Assembly (NCBI GenBank): GCA_013396525.1
Contig: VWYX01000124.1
Location: 956,408 to 1,020,407 of the forward strand
Source: Chaetorhynchus papuensis
Lineage: Eukaryota > Chordata > Aves > Passeriformes > Rhipiduridae
Reading direction: 5' to 3'
DNA length: 64,000 nucleotides
Each line of letters begins with the position of its first letter. Position 1 is the stretch's first letter. The position numbers and the translations under genes are program-made. The notes beneath the pieces are model-generated. The model had not been told where the DNA came from. It searched no databases and saw only the letters and a program-made list of their open reading frames with translations. Below are positions 63,914 through 64,000 of this stretch, in pieces.

Positions 63914-64000
63914 GGGGTTTTTTGGTTTTTAGAGGTTTGGTTTGGTTTTTTTTTGGTAAGAAAACCTTGACCATCTGCATGCCTGTGCTAGAGTTTTATC

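Noticed and set aside
1..64000. CRISPR arrays, operons, tRNA or rRNA genes
   Set aside because: No regularly spaced repeats, no intact tRNA or rRNA sequence; the locus is a vertebrate gene and its flank.

Overview
This is an AT-rich nuclear segment of a vertebrate genome, almost certainly a bird. It has GT-AG introns and a protein tail that matches the vertebrate RNA-binding protein RBM26. It also carries several CR1 retroposon fragments ending in ATTCTATG/ATTCTGTG-type short repeats, the usual interspersed repeat of avian genomes. I see no operons, ribosome binding sites, CRISPR arrays or other bacterial features.

Positions 1-17153 hold the 3' third of RBM26 on the plus strand. Eight consecutive coding exons (1435-1563, 3725-3799, 4451-4621, 5480-5584, 8116-8325, 10039-10125, 13302-13415, 16465-16554) all join in phase 0. 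They encode 326 residues and a stop: a linker, a charged coiled-coil region, an RG-rich box, the C-terminal RRM and an acidic tail ending in ESRSWRR. The 3' UTR follows, with an AATAAA at 17132. The first part of the gene lies upstream of the window. From family knowledge, RBM26 acts in the nucleus with its paralogue RBM27 and the PAXT connection, which delivers polyadenylated nuclear RNAs to the exosome.

Positions 17154-64000 show no protein-coding gene that I can support. I find scattered repeats: CR1 pieces near 18.1, 37.6-38.1, 39.2-39.7 and 62.5 kb, a probable solo LTR near 56.4-56.7 kb, two older repeat remnants, simple repeats and a T/G-rich tract with a G-quadruplex motif. This fits a gene desert downstream of RBM26, as in the mammalian 13q31 region. 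Within it the points most worth checking are an exon-like 132-base segment with consensus splice sites (35603-35734), a perfect 20-base palindrome (21475-21494), and homeodomain-motif-rich, repeat-free stretches that could be long-range enhancers. Within RBM26, I flag a possible alternative terminal exon (7018-7254) and a tandem 3' splice site six bases apart at the last exon. I found no convincing new biological system.
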